Notes under the pieces: model-generated
Told to the model about the DNA's origin: nothing
What the model saw: the letters and a program-made list of their open reading frames with translations, nothing else
Database searches by the model: none
Shown here: piece after piece, positions 32,839 through 44,697 of the stretch
Layout: every line of letters begins with the position of its first letter
How positions within the stretch are numbered: the first letter of the stretch is position 1
Translations under genes and position numbers: made by a program
NCBI RefSeq assembly: GCF_047511655.1
Contig: NC_133397.1
Location: 127,680,308 to 127,744,307 of the forward strand
From: Castor canadensis
Taxonomy: Eukaryota; Chordata; Mammalia; Rodentia; Castoridae
DNA: 64,000 bases
Direction: 5' to 3'

Positions 32839-35390
32839 GGGCGTTCAGGGAGTGAATACCTAGCCTGTCCCCTCAACACTTACCACTTAAGTCCCCTTCC
32901 TGGATCACTTCTTAGAATGCTACATTTTTATCTTCCAGGCAGGAAATTAAAGATTAGTTTTGAAGAAACGGATTTGTTTGAGAGAACAAATTAAAAATTC
33001 CAGCACTTGGATCATGATTAATTTTTGTCCTTCAGTCAACAAGCCTTTTGCAGCAGAGAGAGCTTCCAGTCTACCCCTTAATTCCCTACTTGTTAACACA
33101 AAGTAGGGCTTCTCAGCATAGTTGCTATGGACATTTTGGGCTACATAAATTCTTGTGTGGAGAATGCTCTGTGTATTGTAGGATGTTTAGCAACAATCCT
33201 GGCCTCCATCCACTAAATGCTAGTCAGTGCACAAGCCTCTCCTCACTTCTACCGCCAGTCACTCAGGGCAACACAAAATGTCCGTAAACCTTGGCAAGGG
33301 GGGTAGGGAAACCTCCCCTCCTTCCTTCTTGAAAACCAGCATTCACAGACTGCCAGATAATAGGAGGGAGGTCTGTAACACAAGAAAAACCAAAACCAAC
33401 AATCAATGAAAGGAGCCTTGAGAGGAGGGCAGCTCAGAGAGCAGGATTGGGCAGAAGCTTCAAAGAAAACTTGTTTTAAGAGAAACGAGAACACATTGTA
33501 TCCCTAAGAGTGAGATCTAGTTTTTAAAAGACTCAGAAGCCCACTGGGCTATTAAAATTTTGATTGCAGGAATGAAAAAATCTGTGAAGGATTGAGGGAA
33601 CATTAAAGAACTCTGCTGTAAAGACTAAGAAAGGATAAGTACAGTACAGAGAAGAAAGACAGTCAAAGTGGATGTTGAAGATCTACCACCCAGAAAGGGT
33701 AAGGAAACAGGTGCAAAATAAACAAAACAAAACATTCCCAGAACTAGAAAAACATGACCTTCAAAATAAAAGACTATCAGCCCAATCAAACTGTAGTCAC
33801 AAGAAGATAAGTCATATACAATTTCACAAACTAATGATAAAGAGAAAATAGAGAATAAGGAGTCCAAACGGTACTCAGAAGGTGGAGTTGCAGTGGAGGT
33901 AGAGCTGTTGACGTGGTGTGTTTACTTACTAAGGAGGCAGCCTGGACACATGCCATAAACACCCGTGTTTCAAGGCCAGTGCACTTGTATTTCAGAAGCA
34001 CAGAAGTTTGGGAGTTACTTTAATGGTGGGGTTCTTTTTGTTTGCTTTTAGCTTTGGCTTGGATTTGTAAGTGAACGGTGGTAGTCTGGTGGCCACAGGA
34101 TCTGTCTGTCCATGGCAGCATCCACCAGACACCGCCCTCCCTTCTCCACAGGGAGCTGTGCTGCACTCTGTGCACTCAGCTCCGCTTCAGCAAGTCTTGA
34201 ACACCTCTAAAAGGAATGTTTGTAAAGGTGTGATTGCGGTTGTGGGGTTTTGTTTCAGTGTGTGACTATATGTTACAACCCAAGGTTTACCATAGTTCTG
34301 TTTTACAGTGTAACTCCTGTATGAATGGACTTTTCCTCATCCTAAGGCACAGTGTCTACATTCAGTTATATAGAAAAGTAAAAACACCTGTCATGTAGAA
34401 GAAAATCAGTCTAAATGAGCAAAATAGCTGAGGAGGAAAATATTTATTGCAAATAGAAATCCTATGTTTGAGTGAATCCATGGTGGTTTTCAAAATAGTT
34501 TGCTAGAAATTTGTGCATGCTTCTAAATATTTTAAGTAGCTTAATCTCCTGAGTTCCTCTGTGTACCTTAGCTGTCCTTTCCTCTAGCATGAGAAGTAAG
34601 GCACATTAGCTTCATCTTTCTTTGAATCTGATTCTGAATTGGTGGAATCGAGACAGCTGTGAGCGTCACTACAGTTTCTTTAACCGTCTGGGAATTTACC
34701 AGCTTCCCTGTGCACTTAGATTGTATGGTATTCTTATGACCTGCAGAGCAGGGACATCTTACAATGTATTGCTGTCATTTCCCCATTAAAACCATTAAAT
34801 TAGTGGCCTTCTAATAACCAAAGAGTGAGCCATCTGACATGGCCTGTTTGAGAATTCCCTGTGTCCTTCCTTTTACACAAATGGAGGCTCTTTGGTCCCT
34901 TGTTGCTGTTAGACCCCAGGACAGCATAAACCAGCTGAGTGGTGATGTGCTCCCAGTGTGGCCAGCAAACCGAGGAGTGACCATGTCTAGGAATGGAGAG
35001 CAGAAGCTTTCACCTGTGCAGGTGCTCCTGGGTGCTCACTTCATAGCTGACGAGGTGCCAGGGACAAGGGAACCATGGCTTTCCCACAGGGTCCTGCTCA
35101 TAACCAGCTTTGTCAACTCAGCAGAGCACCTCTCTAGACACCACTTTCCTGCTATAAAAACAGAAGGTCTGGCTGAGACCAGGGACCCTCAATCAACCAC
35201 TAGTACCCCACAACTGGCCCTCAAGACTGGTGAGGCTGCACGCCAGGCCCTGCCTCTTGGGCCTGCCCGCGTCTGCCTGGAATCAGGACTCTGACATGTC
35301 TTCCTAGATCACCATCATCATGCTTTGTACACCCGCCTGCCAGGTCACACCCTGCCTGCCCATTTCACCCTGAGAATACGTGTCTTCTAC
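32839..35390. other. Intron 2 sequence, nothing recognised
   Basis: About 2.5 kb without a nameable feature. The A-rich part at 33590-33870 could be an old LINE, but I could not place it. The open frame of 151 codons at 34839-35294 shows no family resemblance. Confidence 0.4.
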
Positions 35391-35960
35391 ACCAGTCTAT
35401 TTTGTACCTGGAGAGTGTTTTTGACTCTCAAAATCAGGCTCAACACCAGGCCGCAGTAAAGAGTGATGTGCTGTCTCTTCCCTCCCTGGGGCATGACAAC
35501 AGCCCCTTCCCCAAATCTAGAAACCTAGAGCTGTCCCAAGCTCAGCAGCCTCGTCTTCTCCCTCTCATTCCTCCTCCTGCCCCTCAGGCCGCGATCTCCC
35601 AACTGCTTTCGCTTCCTACTTGTGCTGCCTTCTGTTCTCATGGTTGCTCTGTGGTATCTCTTGAATGCAGACTCTAGCCCGGGCCCCCTGTTAACATCTG
35701 CCACTGGTTCCTCATTACCTTTTGATTCAGTGCACACTCCTGAGAGTGGCTTCGAAGGCTGTGCCTCTCCAGCCCCATTCCTGCTGCTCTCTACCTTGTT
35801 CTTCCGTTCGTACTAAGACATAGATCCCCAAATCCTATTGTTCTGTCAGCCTCTCTACTCTCAACATGCCACCTCTGCTGCCTGAAGGTCCCTTCCCCGC
35901 TTCTCTCCTGTTCCTGATAAATTTCCTATCCCTCAAAAGTTAGATGGCTCGCTCTTAGGA
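35391..35960 (+). mobile_element. L2 LINE relic (ORF2 3' part)
   Basis: A pyrimidine-rich order of words typical of L2: TCATTCCTCCTCCTGCCCCT, ACTGGTTCCTCATTACC, GATTCAGTGCACACTCCTGA and GCTGCCTGAAGGTCCCTTCC. Decayed. Confidence 0.45.
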
Positions 35961-36566
35961 AATGTAGTCAGTTATTTCTCGTGGGTGCTCACACACTGAG
36001 TAATTATGTCTCATCGTGTTTGTCTCTTTGGTGGCAGTGATCAGTTGCTCTGAGTCTCGCTGACTGACCATCACGCACCTCCTGGGAATGTCTTCCTCAC
36101 TGTCCTGTGCTCCTGTCCCTGTTACCTGGTAGCTGCTCCTTGGTATTAAGTGAATGAACGACCTATGGTCATGATGAAGAATCTGCTCTGAAATCCAGTG
36201 TCATAAACAGTCCTTTATACCACGAAGGGAACAACTTCCAAAGCAGGCAAGCTTCAGTGTGGCTGCGTGGGAACGCCATCCACAGACATAGTTGGGGTCT
36301 TTCCTCTGTCTCCTGTAATGCAGCTCCACTTGGCTGTCACAATGCTACCACCAGCATCTCCATGCTCTGCCATTAGGGAGCAAAAACCTGGCTCTGTATT
36401 GTGCACCAGCCTGCCTAAGAAGAAGTGAGTCTCTTATATCCTGAGGAAAAATGAGAGGTGAAGGCTCCTTTTCCCAGAAGTCTTGGCAGACATCTGCCTT
36501 CTGGTCTCCTGTTAGTTTATACTCTCTTCTTTCAGCCAAATTTACCATTTTGTGGTAAATTTTGGT
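35961..36566. other. Intron 2 sequence, nothing recognised
   Basis: No feature was recognised. Confidence 0.35.
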
Positions 36567-36611
36567 CATCTTGATTTCAGAATAATTAGTTGAACCATCC
36601 AACATACATTT
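36567..36611 (+). repeat. Direct repeat, copy 1 (45 bp)
   Basis: CATCTTGATTTCAGAATAAT, then TTAG, then TTGAACCATCCAACATACATTT-like sequence. It matches 37140-37184 at 40 of 45 positions, with no gap. Confidence 0.8.
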
Positions 36612-37139
36612 AAATAAATATTCTACATTGCTTATGCTATTCCAGACCTACTCCTGGAACTAGGGTCAGGGATGGAGAAGACAGGGTGAATACCACCAAA
36701 GCCTCTGGCTGAGAATGTGAGAGGTAATCCAAAGGAATATCAGGTGCTGTCAAAAGAAGAGGTCAACAAAGGCTGAGAAGAAGACAACAAATGTTCTTTA
36801 TAGAAGGCCTAAAAAACTTTGTGCCAGAAGTCCTTCCATAGGCAAGAAGGGACTTCTCCAGGGGAAGTGAGAAGTGGCAGCCTGTTTGACTTTGGCAAGT
36901 TGGATTTGAGGGCCAGTTGTGGAATCATGTGGCTAATGGAGAACACTGATCAGAATCAGGCCTGCTTGTGTCACAGTGGGAGGCCAGGGTCTGGAGAGGG
37001 GACAGCTGCCATCAGCAGGACTTGGTCTGGAACACAGCTCATTCACTCATGTTACTTCATGATACCTCATTGGTTACCATAAGGTAACTTGAAGGACATG
37101 TATTAAAACTTTTTTAGTGTGGCATATTGTAGTCATCTT
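36612..37139. other. Segment between two direct repeats, nothing recognised
   Basis: About 530 bp of unassigned sequence bounded by the 45-bp repeats. It has no open frame of note. Confidence 0.35.
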
Positions 37140-37184
37140 CATCTTGATTTCAGAATGATGGGTTAAACCATCCAACATATATTT
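37140..37184 (+). repeat. Direct repeat, copy 2 (45 bp)
   Basis: Second copy of the sequence at 36567-36611 (40/45 identical, all differences substitutions). A GA-rich tract follows at once. Confidence 0.8.
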
Positions 37185-37258
37185 GGAGAGAGAGAAGAAA
37201 GAGAGGGAGAGAAAGGATGAGGAGGGACAGGAAGGGGAGGGGAGAAGAGGGAGATTGA
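37185..37258. repeat. GA-rich simple repeat
   Basis: Imperfect GAGAGA/GGAGAG/GGGAGG run of about 75 bp, purine only on the + strand apart from a few T. Confidence 0.85.
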
Positions 37259-38449
37259 GCTGAAACCATGTTTGGTTAAATGAAATCTTACTATTTTAGT
37301 TTTGTCTTGTTTCCAAGATTCTGAGGTAGTGTGGCACTCACTAGATAATAAGTGTGTTGAATGCTCCAGTGTGCGGTAACAGCAAAAATGACTTCATAGA
37401 CACTTGATCTGCTTGGCTGTGCTCTACCATGCCATCTAAATCACTGTAAGCATCTATTCGGCTTTCACAGATCTGAAGCCAGATATGTTTGTGGTTTTTA
37501 GCAGTGACGTAATTTTGGAACATACTTGGAAAGTTAGAAGTTGTCGTATACTATTAGTATTTAACTCAGTGTTTCATATAATTTCAGACAAACTAGAAGG
37601 TTGAAGGAGTGCATTTCTCTAACTTTTGCTCTTCCGCATTCTACTTTTCTTGTCTGTCTTGCCTCTATATATTTGTGGCAAATATATGTGTAGAAGGCAT
37701 TGGGAGGCCCCGTGGCGTACAGAATAGTGTAAGACATGGCTTCTGCCCTCCTTAACCAGAAAGCGCAGATGGACAGACAGAAGGTCTTGCTAAGATTTTG
37801 GGTTTTTTCTGTATGGTGGAGAGAGAGAACAAGTCTCACTACTTTGTCCAGTTGTGTGAAAGAGACTGAACGTGGTACAAAGTCTGCACACGTTCAGGAC
37901 ATTCACATTGACCTGTGCAGACAGAAAGAAAGAACTCAGACAAGTTCATCCTGTAGGAGTGTGTAGTCCAGTTGGCTGCCAGACTAGAGCAATACCCAAA
38001 TAGCAGAGCTTGCCCAAAGAGACTAGGCCTTAGGTTCAAGCTGAAGGTTTCTAAGGCCCTATGTTCTTACTCTGATTTTCCTCAAAAACGAGGTGGAGAG
38101 GCGGGAGCTTCACTGATAACAATGGTGGATGGGGTTAGTGAACCAAACTACAGTGCAGTATAGTCATAGGACAACACAGGGAGCACAGTTCCCATAGAGC
38201 CAGGGAAAGAAATCATGAGCTCTACAGGTTTGAGGTTGCAAACAGGTTGAGTAGGTGAGTTGAAAACAAAGAAGAAGAAATGTGTCAGGATGGGTGGTTT
38301 GTTGCTACTGGAACAATAGGAAGCAAAGTGTGGACTCCACAGGAAGCTAGTGTACCTTCTTAGGCACTAGGGAAGCCATACATCCCAGCAGTGGACGCAG
38401 GGACCCTTTAAGGGCATACCGAGGGTGAGTCAGCATATCTCAGGATATC
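37259..38449. other. Intron 2 sequence, nothing recognised
   Basis: No exon or repeat was recognised. Confidence 0.35.
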
Positions 38450-38560
38450 TGAAGACGTGGGTTCAGGCCCTGGCACTGTCACCTTGAGAACGTCCAGATT
38501 CTCCCGTGTAAAACAAGAAGATTGGATTAGTTGGTTTCTTACAGCCCTGTGATGCCAGGA
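38450..38560 (+). mobile_element. MIR-like SINE relic
   Basis: GTGGGTTCAGGCCCTGGCAC, TCACCTTGAGAACGTCC, TCCCGTGTAAAACAAGAAGA and TTGGATTAG follow the MIR order (B box, then the conserved core). Decayed. Confidence 0.5.
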
Positions 38561-38924
38561 GGTGAAGAGCCAGCATGGTTCCTATCACAACTCCTGCATA
38601 AATCACATACAGAAGTTGTAGAAACTGTAATGGTAGTCATTTGTCTTAAGGCAGCTATTTGCTGTGTAGTCACGAGGCTCTAGGCCTTGGTGAAACCCTT
38701 TCCTCTTCTGGAGCTGTCCTCAAGGGAGGCAGGCAGAAATGCAGTTGCACACATGAACATATTTATTTGAGTTGCTTATAATTTCTATGACGACAGCAAA
38801 TAAAGACAGTGTGGGGAAGAGTGACCATATACTGTCTCTTCTCTGAGCAGATAGCGTTCATATGAGGCCTGCTTTGTAGGAATAAGCAAGCCTTGTGACC
38901 CTCTCAAGGCAGAGTGGACTGGTT
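38561..38924. other. Intron 2 sequence, nothing recognised
   Basis: No feature was recognised. Confidence 0.35.
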
Positions 38925-39295
38925 AGATGAACAGAAGAGGCCTTCAGGAAGGAATGACTTTGATGCATTCAGAGGGCAGAAGACCAGTGTGGACCCAGTG
39001 AGTGAATGAGAAGGAATCAGGGAGGTGAAGTAACATCAGGCTGTATGGGACCTTGTGAGAAATGTATCCCAAGTGCTGTGGAAGCCTTTGAACCCAAGCA
39101 GGAAACTGAAGGGATCTGCTTTACATTATAAAAAATACGGCTTTGCAGTTCTGTGCAGAATAAATAAATTATAGCAGAATGAGGGAGAAGCAAAGACACC
39201 AGTTAAGAGGCTGTTGTAGTAGTCAAGGTGAAAGAAGGTGGTGACATGAAGCATAGAGTAGCAAGGACATTTGAACTAGAAGATAGCTAGGGGAC
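38925..39295 (+). mobile_element. L2-class LINE relic
   Basis: CTTCAGGAAGGAATGACTTTG, GGAAGCCTTTGAACCCAAGC, GATCTGCTTTACATTATAAA and GCTGTTGTAGTAGTCAAGGT match the common order of L2 3' copies. Confidence 0.45.
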
Positions 39296-42200
39296 GTGTG
39301 GAGGTTTTGGAAGGAGGATACAGGTCTTCGTTTCTATACTGGAAATCTATGATGCGTCCTACTGTTCATTTGTTGAGTTTGACCTGGGGAATACAGAATA
39401 AGTAGCATGTTTTGGTGGCCAGTATGATGGTTTAGTTTTGAGTCATTGTAGAAAAGCCTACTGGGTAGAAAAAAACAAACAAAAGTTATCTATTTCTTGG
39501 CCCAGAGTCATGAGCAGGTTAGAGCCCACAGAGTCCCTCAAAGGAATATCTTCTTTTCTGGGTCTCTTAAGACACAGGGAAAGTCGATCTGCATGGGTCC
39601 TGTTGCCACTTCTGAGTCAATTGGTGTCCTTGGGAGTGGGGAGTGGGTGGGCAGAGCATCTTTTATATCCTGAATTCTATTACAAGACATGAAGGAGGGT
39701 TGGGAACAGCTTCTTCAAGGTAAAGGTTCAGACTAACAAATGCAGAATGTCTATAAAGAAGTCTTCATTTGGATTTTTCCAGATGCCACCCTCCCCCCCC
39801 AGGAGATTCCTGGCCAAAGGTCACATCCAGACCTAGACTGTAGCTCTCCAAACCTCTGTCCCATTCCTTTGTCTTCCAAAGAAAAGGAACTTTTATTAAG
39901 ACCAAATTGCAAACTTTCTGTTGCTGTTTTTTCCTCATCAGCTTCTTGGTATGTGTGATTGTTGTAGAAGACTTTGTAAGATAAAATAAACTCTTTTTCA
40001 AGATGTGGCCCAGGCTTTGTGTCTCGTTTAGGTAACACAGCACATCAGACACCCCAGGACTCTCTCCTGAGGGTCAGTCATGGAGGAGAGTAATTTTAGA
40101 AAGGCTAGCCAGGAAGGAGCCTCTGAGAACTGATGCTGCAGTACAGGAAGTGTCGGGGGGAGACATTCAGAGTTAGAAATGGTAGGATTTCTTTTTGGTA
40201 GGATTTGGAGGCACCTGAACATATATTTCAACAATAATAAGAATGCAAGGAAGAGCTGGATGGGCTTTGAGGGTGGACGCTTCTGTAGTGTACAGAGATA
40301 AGCCAGAGTAACATCATAGGGCCTCTCCGGTCATGCCTAGCTCACTTTAGGACTTTCAGCTTGACTTCATCCTAGGTACCAGTGAACTGCCCATCATCGT
40401 CCTCAGTGCATTTTCTCCCACCACACTGACCCTTCAGCTGCTCTGAATAGACAGCCGTCCTTCTCTCTGAGTTGGAGAAAGCTGCTCACTGCTCTTCCTA
40501 TGCGGAAGCATATACTCTATTATTTAAATCAGGACACTTCTGAGAGCACTGTTAGTAATTGTGCTGAGACAACAGGTGTAGCCAAGCCATCCTCTGCACA
40601 CTGGGTGGCTGGTCACTGCAGGCAATGTGCTCATTGGCCTGGTTCACTCCAGCATACATATGAAACCAACCATCAGGTCTGGAGGCTAGAAGGCCAGCTC
40701 CTTGCCTGGTGCATGCAGAGGTCAGGAGAAGTAATGAAACTTGAGTTGCTCTCTTGTTATCTTCCCTGTAGATTCCCGATCGCCACTTGTTCCATCCCTC
40801 TTCTGAGAAGGAATTGGGGCTTCCCAAAGCCCATTTCCTCGACTTCTTCAGGATGCTGGGGTGGGAGAGGGGGTTGGGTACAGGTTCTTCTTCCACATCC
40901 AGGTCTAGGAAAGCCAGCTGGTCCTAGAAGGCCTGGGCAGAACCTGAGTCAACCTGATCACCCTTTCCTTCTCTTGGGACCCTGTACAGATTGAACACAG
41001 AAACACTGTTCACTGCTTCTGTACAGAGTTGTATGCGCCTGGCTTTAAGAAGTTAAAGGGACATGGTAAATATATATGCTTTTTTCTGAAGAAAATATTA
41101 CAGAGAATGAGATCAGGCCATAAATTTGGTGGAAGTAATACCCCCAAAAACTTTAATAATCCCCTGCTGGGTTATTTTTTATCATAATAATCACAATGAC
41201 ACATGCCTTACTGGATTCAATGTATTCTGTAATATGAATCTACAATCCCTTATGTTTAGTCCTAAAAACTGAAAATTGGAGGAAAAAAATTCAAGTTTTT
41301 CACAAGCTCACTTAACAGCAAAGCTGATTGAGTTGGTTTGAGGCTTATATATAGTCTCTATTTATCTCACTTATTGTGAATATTCACATTTTACTTCAGA
41401 AGCATTAATATATTTGATTAATTCACCAAACTCCAGAGGAAGACATTGTATAATACACGAAATGCGCACTGTATTGCCAGTCGTGCACTTCTGACCCGCA
41501 GGGTTTCTCAGAGGAGATTTGGGCCCTGGAGTGCTATGTGGCCTTTTCCTTGCTTTCAGCCCACAGTCCCCACAAATGAGGCACGCACACGGCCTCTGCT
41601 TGGACGGCTCTCTATGTGAGCTCTAGTTGGAAACAGCTAAGTATCAGTTTCTAGTTTAGCATTTAATACCTTAAGCTTTGGAAAGAAAAGTAACATTGAT
41701 TTGATAGATGATTGATAAGTACAAATGGGTAGCACTGAGCCCAGATTTCTCATTCTCCTCTGTGTACCATGGAGACAGGGGGAGATGTCCTTCTTTATCA
41801 GATGGGGAGACAGGTTGGTGGTGGCAGTCACGAGTGCAGTCCATTCTCACTTCACGGTGACTCTAGACCCTCTCCCATGCTCTCTTCAAGCTTTGACAGA
41901 AGCCATGAGACACAATTTCACACCTGTTTTAAATGCAAAAAAAAAGTTACCACTTTTCTTGTAAATTTCAACCATAGATACACTTGACCTGGAAAATGAA
42001 AACACCCCACACCGTCTTTATAACTTAGGGTTCTGTATTTTCTCCAAGCAAGCTAACATGTGTGCATTGTGTACAAACAGTGTGTACAAGTGTGCGAGAG
42101 TGTTTAAAGACCCTGGATCATATTAAACACTCTCCTACAACTCACAGGGTTCACTCAACGTGCTGTGTTCTCTCTGTAAGTTTATGCAGATCTGTTAATT

Positions 42201-42376
42201 TATTCACGTATCTTCATATATTTTATTGCATGAACCGTTCCATTTCCTAGTGGAGAAACTTTGGTCTGTTTCCAAGTTCCAGAAATACACACAATAAAGC
42301 AGTGGATGAACAAATGGGTAAACCCATGGGACGTATTTCTAGAAATAGAAATGCTGACTCAAAGGCACACACATTT
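39296..42376. other. Intron 2 sequence, nothing recognised
   Basis: About 3 kb without a young SINE or a nameable exon. The 164-codon frame at 40500-40994 lacks any recognisable domain. AT-rich part at 41040-41460. Confidence 0.4.
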
Positions 42377-42390
42377 AAATTCTGACAGGT

Positions 42391-42500
42391 GGGCTAGAGA
42401 CATGGCTCCATGTAGAGGGCTTACCTGGCAAGCGTCAGCCCTGGATTCCATCTCCAGCACCAGTGGAAAAGGTGATAACGAGCAAAACATGAAATAAAGC
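42391..42500 (+). mobile_element. ID SINE (monomer) with 14-bp target-site duplication
   Basis: ID with GGGCTAGAGACATGGCTCCA, GAGGGCTTACCTGGCAAGCG and TCCATCTCCAGCACC, with an A-rich tail. AAATTCTGACAGGT (42377-42390) and AAATTCCGACAGGT (42501-42514) flank it, one mismatch. Confidence 0.8.
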
Positions 42501-42514
42501 AAATTCCGACAGGT

Positions 42515-43028
42515 ACTTTCAGATTGCCTCCAGTGCTTTGCTCAGGGAGTGTGGATGTCTGTCTCCCTGTGCCATCAACAACGCTGGGTGCCTATAATCT
42601 CTGCCAGCCAGGAAGTGAAAAATGACTGCTTTCTCTGTGCTTCGTGGTTAGCCATCTCTCCATACGCTTGCTGTCCATCCGTGATTCTTCTGTTTGAAAT
42701 TTCGGTCAGGTTGTGCCCATCTGCTACCTGGTTGTCTCATATGTCTGCGCGTAGGACTCCCTTGTATGTCAGCGTATTCAGTGCTTTGTCTGTAACGTTT
42801 CATAGAGTATTTCTCCAGCTTCATGTCAAAGCTGGAGCACTCTTTAAACTCAGGTTTAGCAATTTTCTGTCATAATCCAATGGTGGGAGTGTTACATAAG
42901 GCATGAAATAGACTTTATAACCCTTAAAGTGATGAGACTGAAAACAAGACATAGACGAGGAAGCGTCTCCTGTGTGTAACCTTGGAATTGGGACCCAGCT
43001 GATTCAGATGTCTGCTGTCTCCTTCCAG
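42515..43028. other. End of intron 2, no feature beyond the exon 3 acceptor
   Basis: Nothing was recognised apart from the polypyrimidine tract and AG of the exon 3 acceptor at 43010-43028. Confidence 0.4.
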
Positions 43029-43160
43029 TACCCCAGACACCACATTCACCGAATCCCGAGGAGCCGTGAGGTTCTACAGTCCTGGCCCTCTACGGTGCTC
43101 ACCACTTTGCGCTCCCTGTGGCTCTGCTTTCCCCTGCTTCACCATGTAAAGCCGGATCTG
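43029..43160 (+). CDS. ALG14: ALG14 coding exon 3 (HRIPRSREV to VKPDL)
   Basis: This 132-nt exon encodes residues 97-140 in phase 0 at both ends. It contains IHRIPRSREV, QSWPSTV, and the hydrophobic run that ends HHVKPDL, all diagnostic of ALG14. The donor is CTG|GTACGT. In relatives the next exon begins with a cysteine- and glycine-rich CNGPG segment that contributes to the sugar-nucleotide site. I found no such coding segment between 43161 and 64000. About 76 of roughly 216 residues are therefore outside the window. The gene looks intact as far as it is seen. Confidence 0.96.
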
Positions 43161-44594
43161 GTACGTACAACCATCACCAAGGCGAGGGCAGGTAACAGTG
43201 GTTACTGGGTTACTGAACAGCTACCATGTAATGGTGGACCAAGGAGTAGACTGAACCCTTTTCTAAGGGATACTAATGTTTATCTGTTCAAGAGCACTTT
43301 GCTGAAAGGGTGAGAAATTTGCCTTTCTAGCTATGACTTGAACTCAACCTTTGCCCCTTTCTCTTCCCTTGTCCTGTGGTGATAAACCAACAGAGCAGTG
43401 TCTGAAACCTGGCTATGGGCCTGTCAACCTGTGGGTCCTGGCTATTGTCAGGTGCTGGTGCTCAGCAGGGAGTAGTCAGTCCTCTACTCTTCCATTCCCG
43501 TCAGGGCAGAATGTCACCCACACTCTGGTTTTCTTAGGAAAGTGGTACAGGAACTAGAAGGTGAAAATTTCAACCTTACTCTCCTTACCCATAAAGTCTT
43601 AGGCTCTCTTGGGTGGTGTCAGTGACGAGGTTCTCTTACTGAATTCCAAGTGTACTTCAGAGGACACTGCGGATCAGTGGATGTTATCCCAGCCGTGTGT
43701 ACGCTCTTGAAGAGTGCTGTTACCCCTGTCCCAGGCAGACGCCATTAACTGGCATGGCCTGAAAGGAAAATCGACTTGCTTCCTAGATACTCGAGTGCTG
43801 GCAAGGCGTATGCTACGCTCATGAATAATTGAACAGAAATGCATGTAGCCGCAGCGCTTTGAGAAGCTCTCTATTAGCGTGGTCATTGTATTTCATCGCT
43901 GGATTGCTGGTGAAAAGTCTGAATTTTCTACATGAGTGGTTTTCCACAAGAGCTTGTTTTTAAAAGATATCTTTTACAGTCAGTGAAGTGCACAGATCAC
44001 AAGCATGTAGTCTGATGGTATTCCTACCAAAATATAAAACAGTTCTGTCACTTGAGAATGTTTTCTCCTGCCCCTTTCCAGTCAACCCAGCTCCCCAGCA
44101 GCTATTGTTCTGATTTCTGCCACCATAGATGAACCTCACACATTTTTCTTTTGGAGTTTTTATCGAAGTATGCTTAGCCCAGCCTCCAATCACATTAAAG
44201 ATTATCATTGGCCCAAAAAGTTTGATTATTTCTACACTCAAGAGACAGGTGGAAGGAGAAAAATGGTCGTAGCATTTTAAACTGGAAAATTCAGGCTCAC
44301 ATTTGCTGAATCACCCAAGAGGGGTGGCCAGTCTCACTGGCAGCTGCTACTTTGGCTGAGCGGCAGTGACACCCTCAGGGGCTGAGTTTCATGAGGGAAC
44401 AGTGGCTAGATGGATGATGTCTGTCGTGGATGAAGGAAGCTTTGGTGACTGCCTGGTGTAAGGTTTTCAAACCCTTAGTGAGTGGGATGTCTGGTGGGGA
44501 ATGGGACACTGGGCTTCAGGCCTGCTTTGCCTCTTGTTTAATTTTGGTTGGTTCCATTCCTGTCCTCATTCTTTACCTTAAAATGAAAGGCTTG
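43161..44594. other. Start of intron 3, nothing recognised
   Basis: The part 43960-44260 may be an old LINE 3' end, but I cannot name it. No exon was recognised. Confidence 0.35.
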
Positions 44595-44697
44595 AGGGCT
44601 GGAGGTATGGCTCAAGTGGTAGAGTGCTTGTCTAGCAAGTTCAAGGCCCTGAGTTCAAATCCTAGCACCACAAAGACAAACAAAGAAACCAAAAAGC
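44595..44697 (+). mobile_element. ID SINE (monomer)
   Basis: GGGCTGGAGGTATGGCTCAA, GTGGTAGAGTGCTTGTCTAG, GTTCAAGGCCCTGAG and TTCAAATCCTAGCACCAC, then an A-rich tail. Well preserved, without a B1 part. Confidence 0.85.

Larger units (their letters stand above)
16262..43028 (+). other. ALG14: ALG14 intron 2
   Basis: An intron of about 26.8 kb, phase 0, with donor GTAGGT and acceptor CTCCTTCCAG. It carries a full SINE/LINE load, including the largest L1 in the window at 27213-31510. I saw no additional coding exon in it. Confidence 0.92.

Noticed and set aside
34839-35294. 151-codon open frame in intron 2
   Set aside because: No recognisable domain, no start context or splice sites that would join it to ALG14. 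Such a length can arise by chance in 64 kb.
44595-44697. tRNA-like sequence
   Set aside because: A and B boxes belong to an ID SINE, with a SINE tail and no cloverleaf that fits a functional tRNA.
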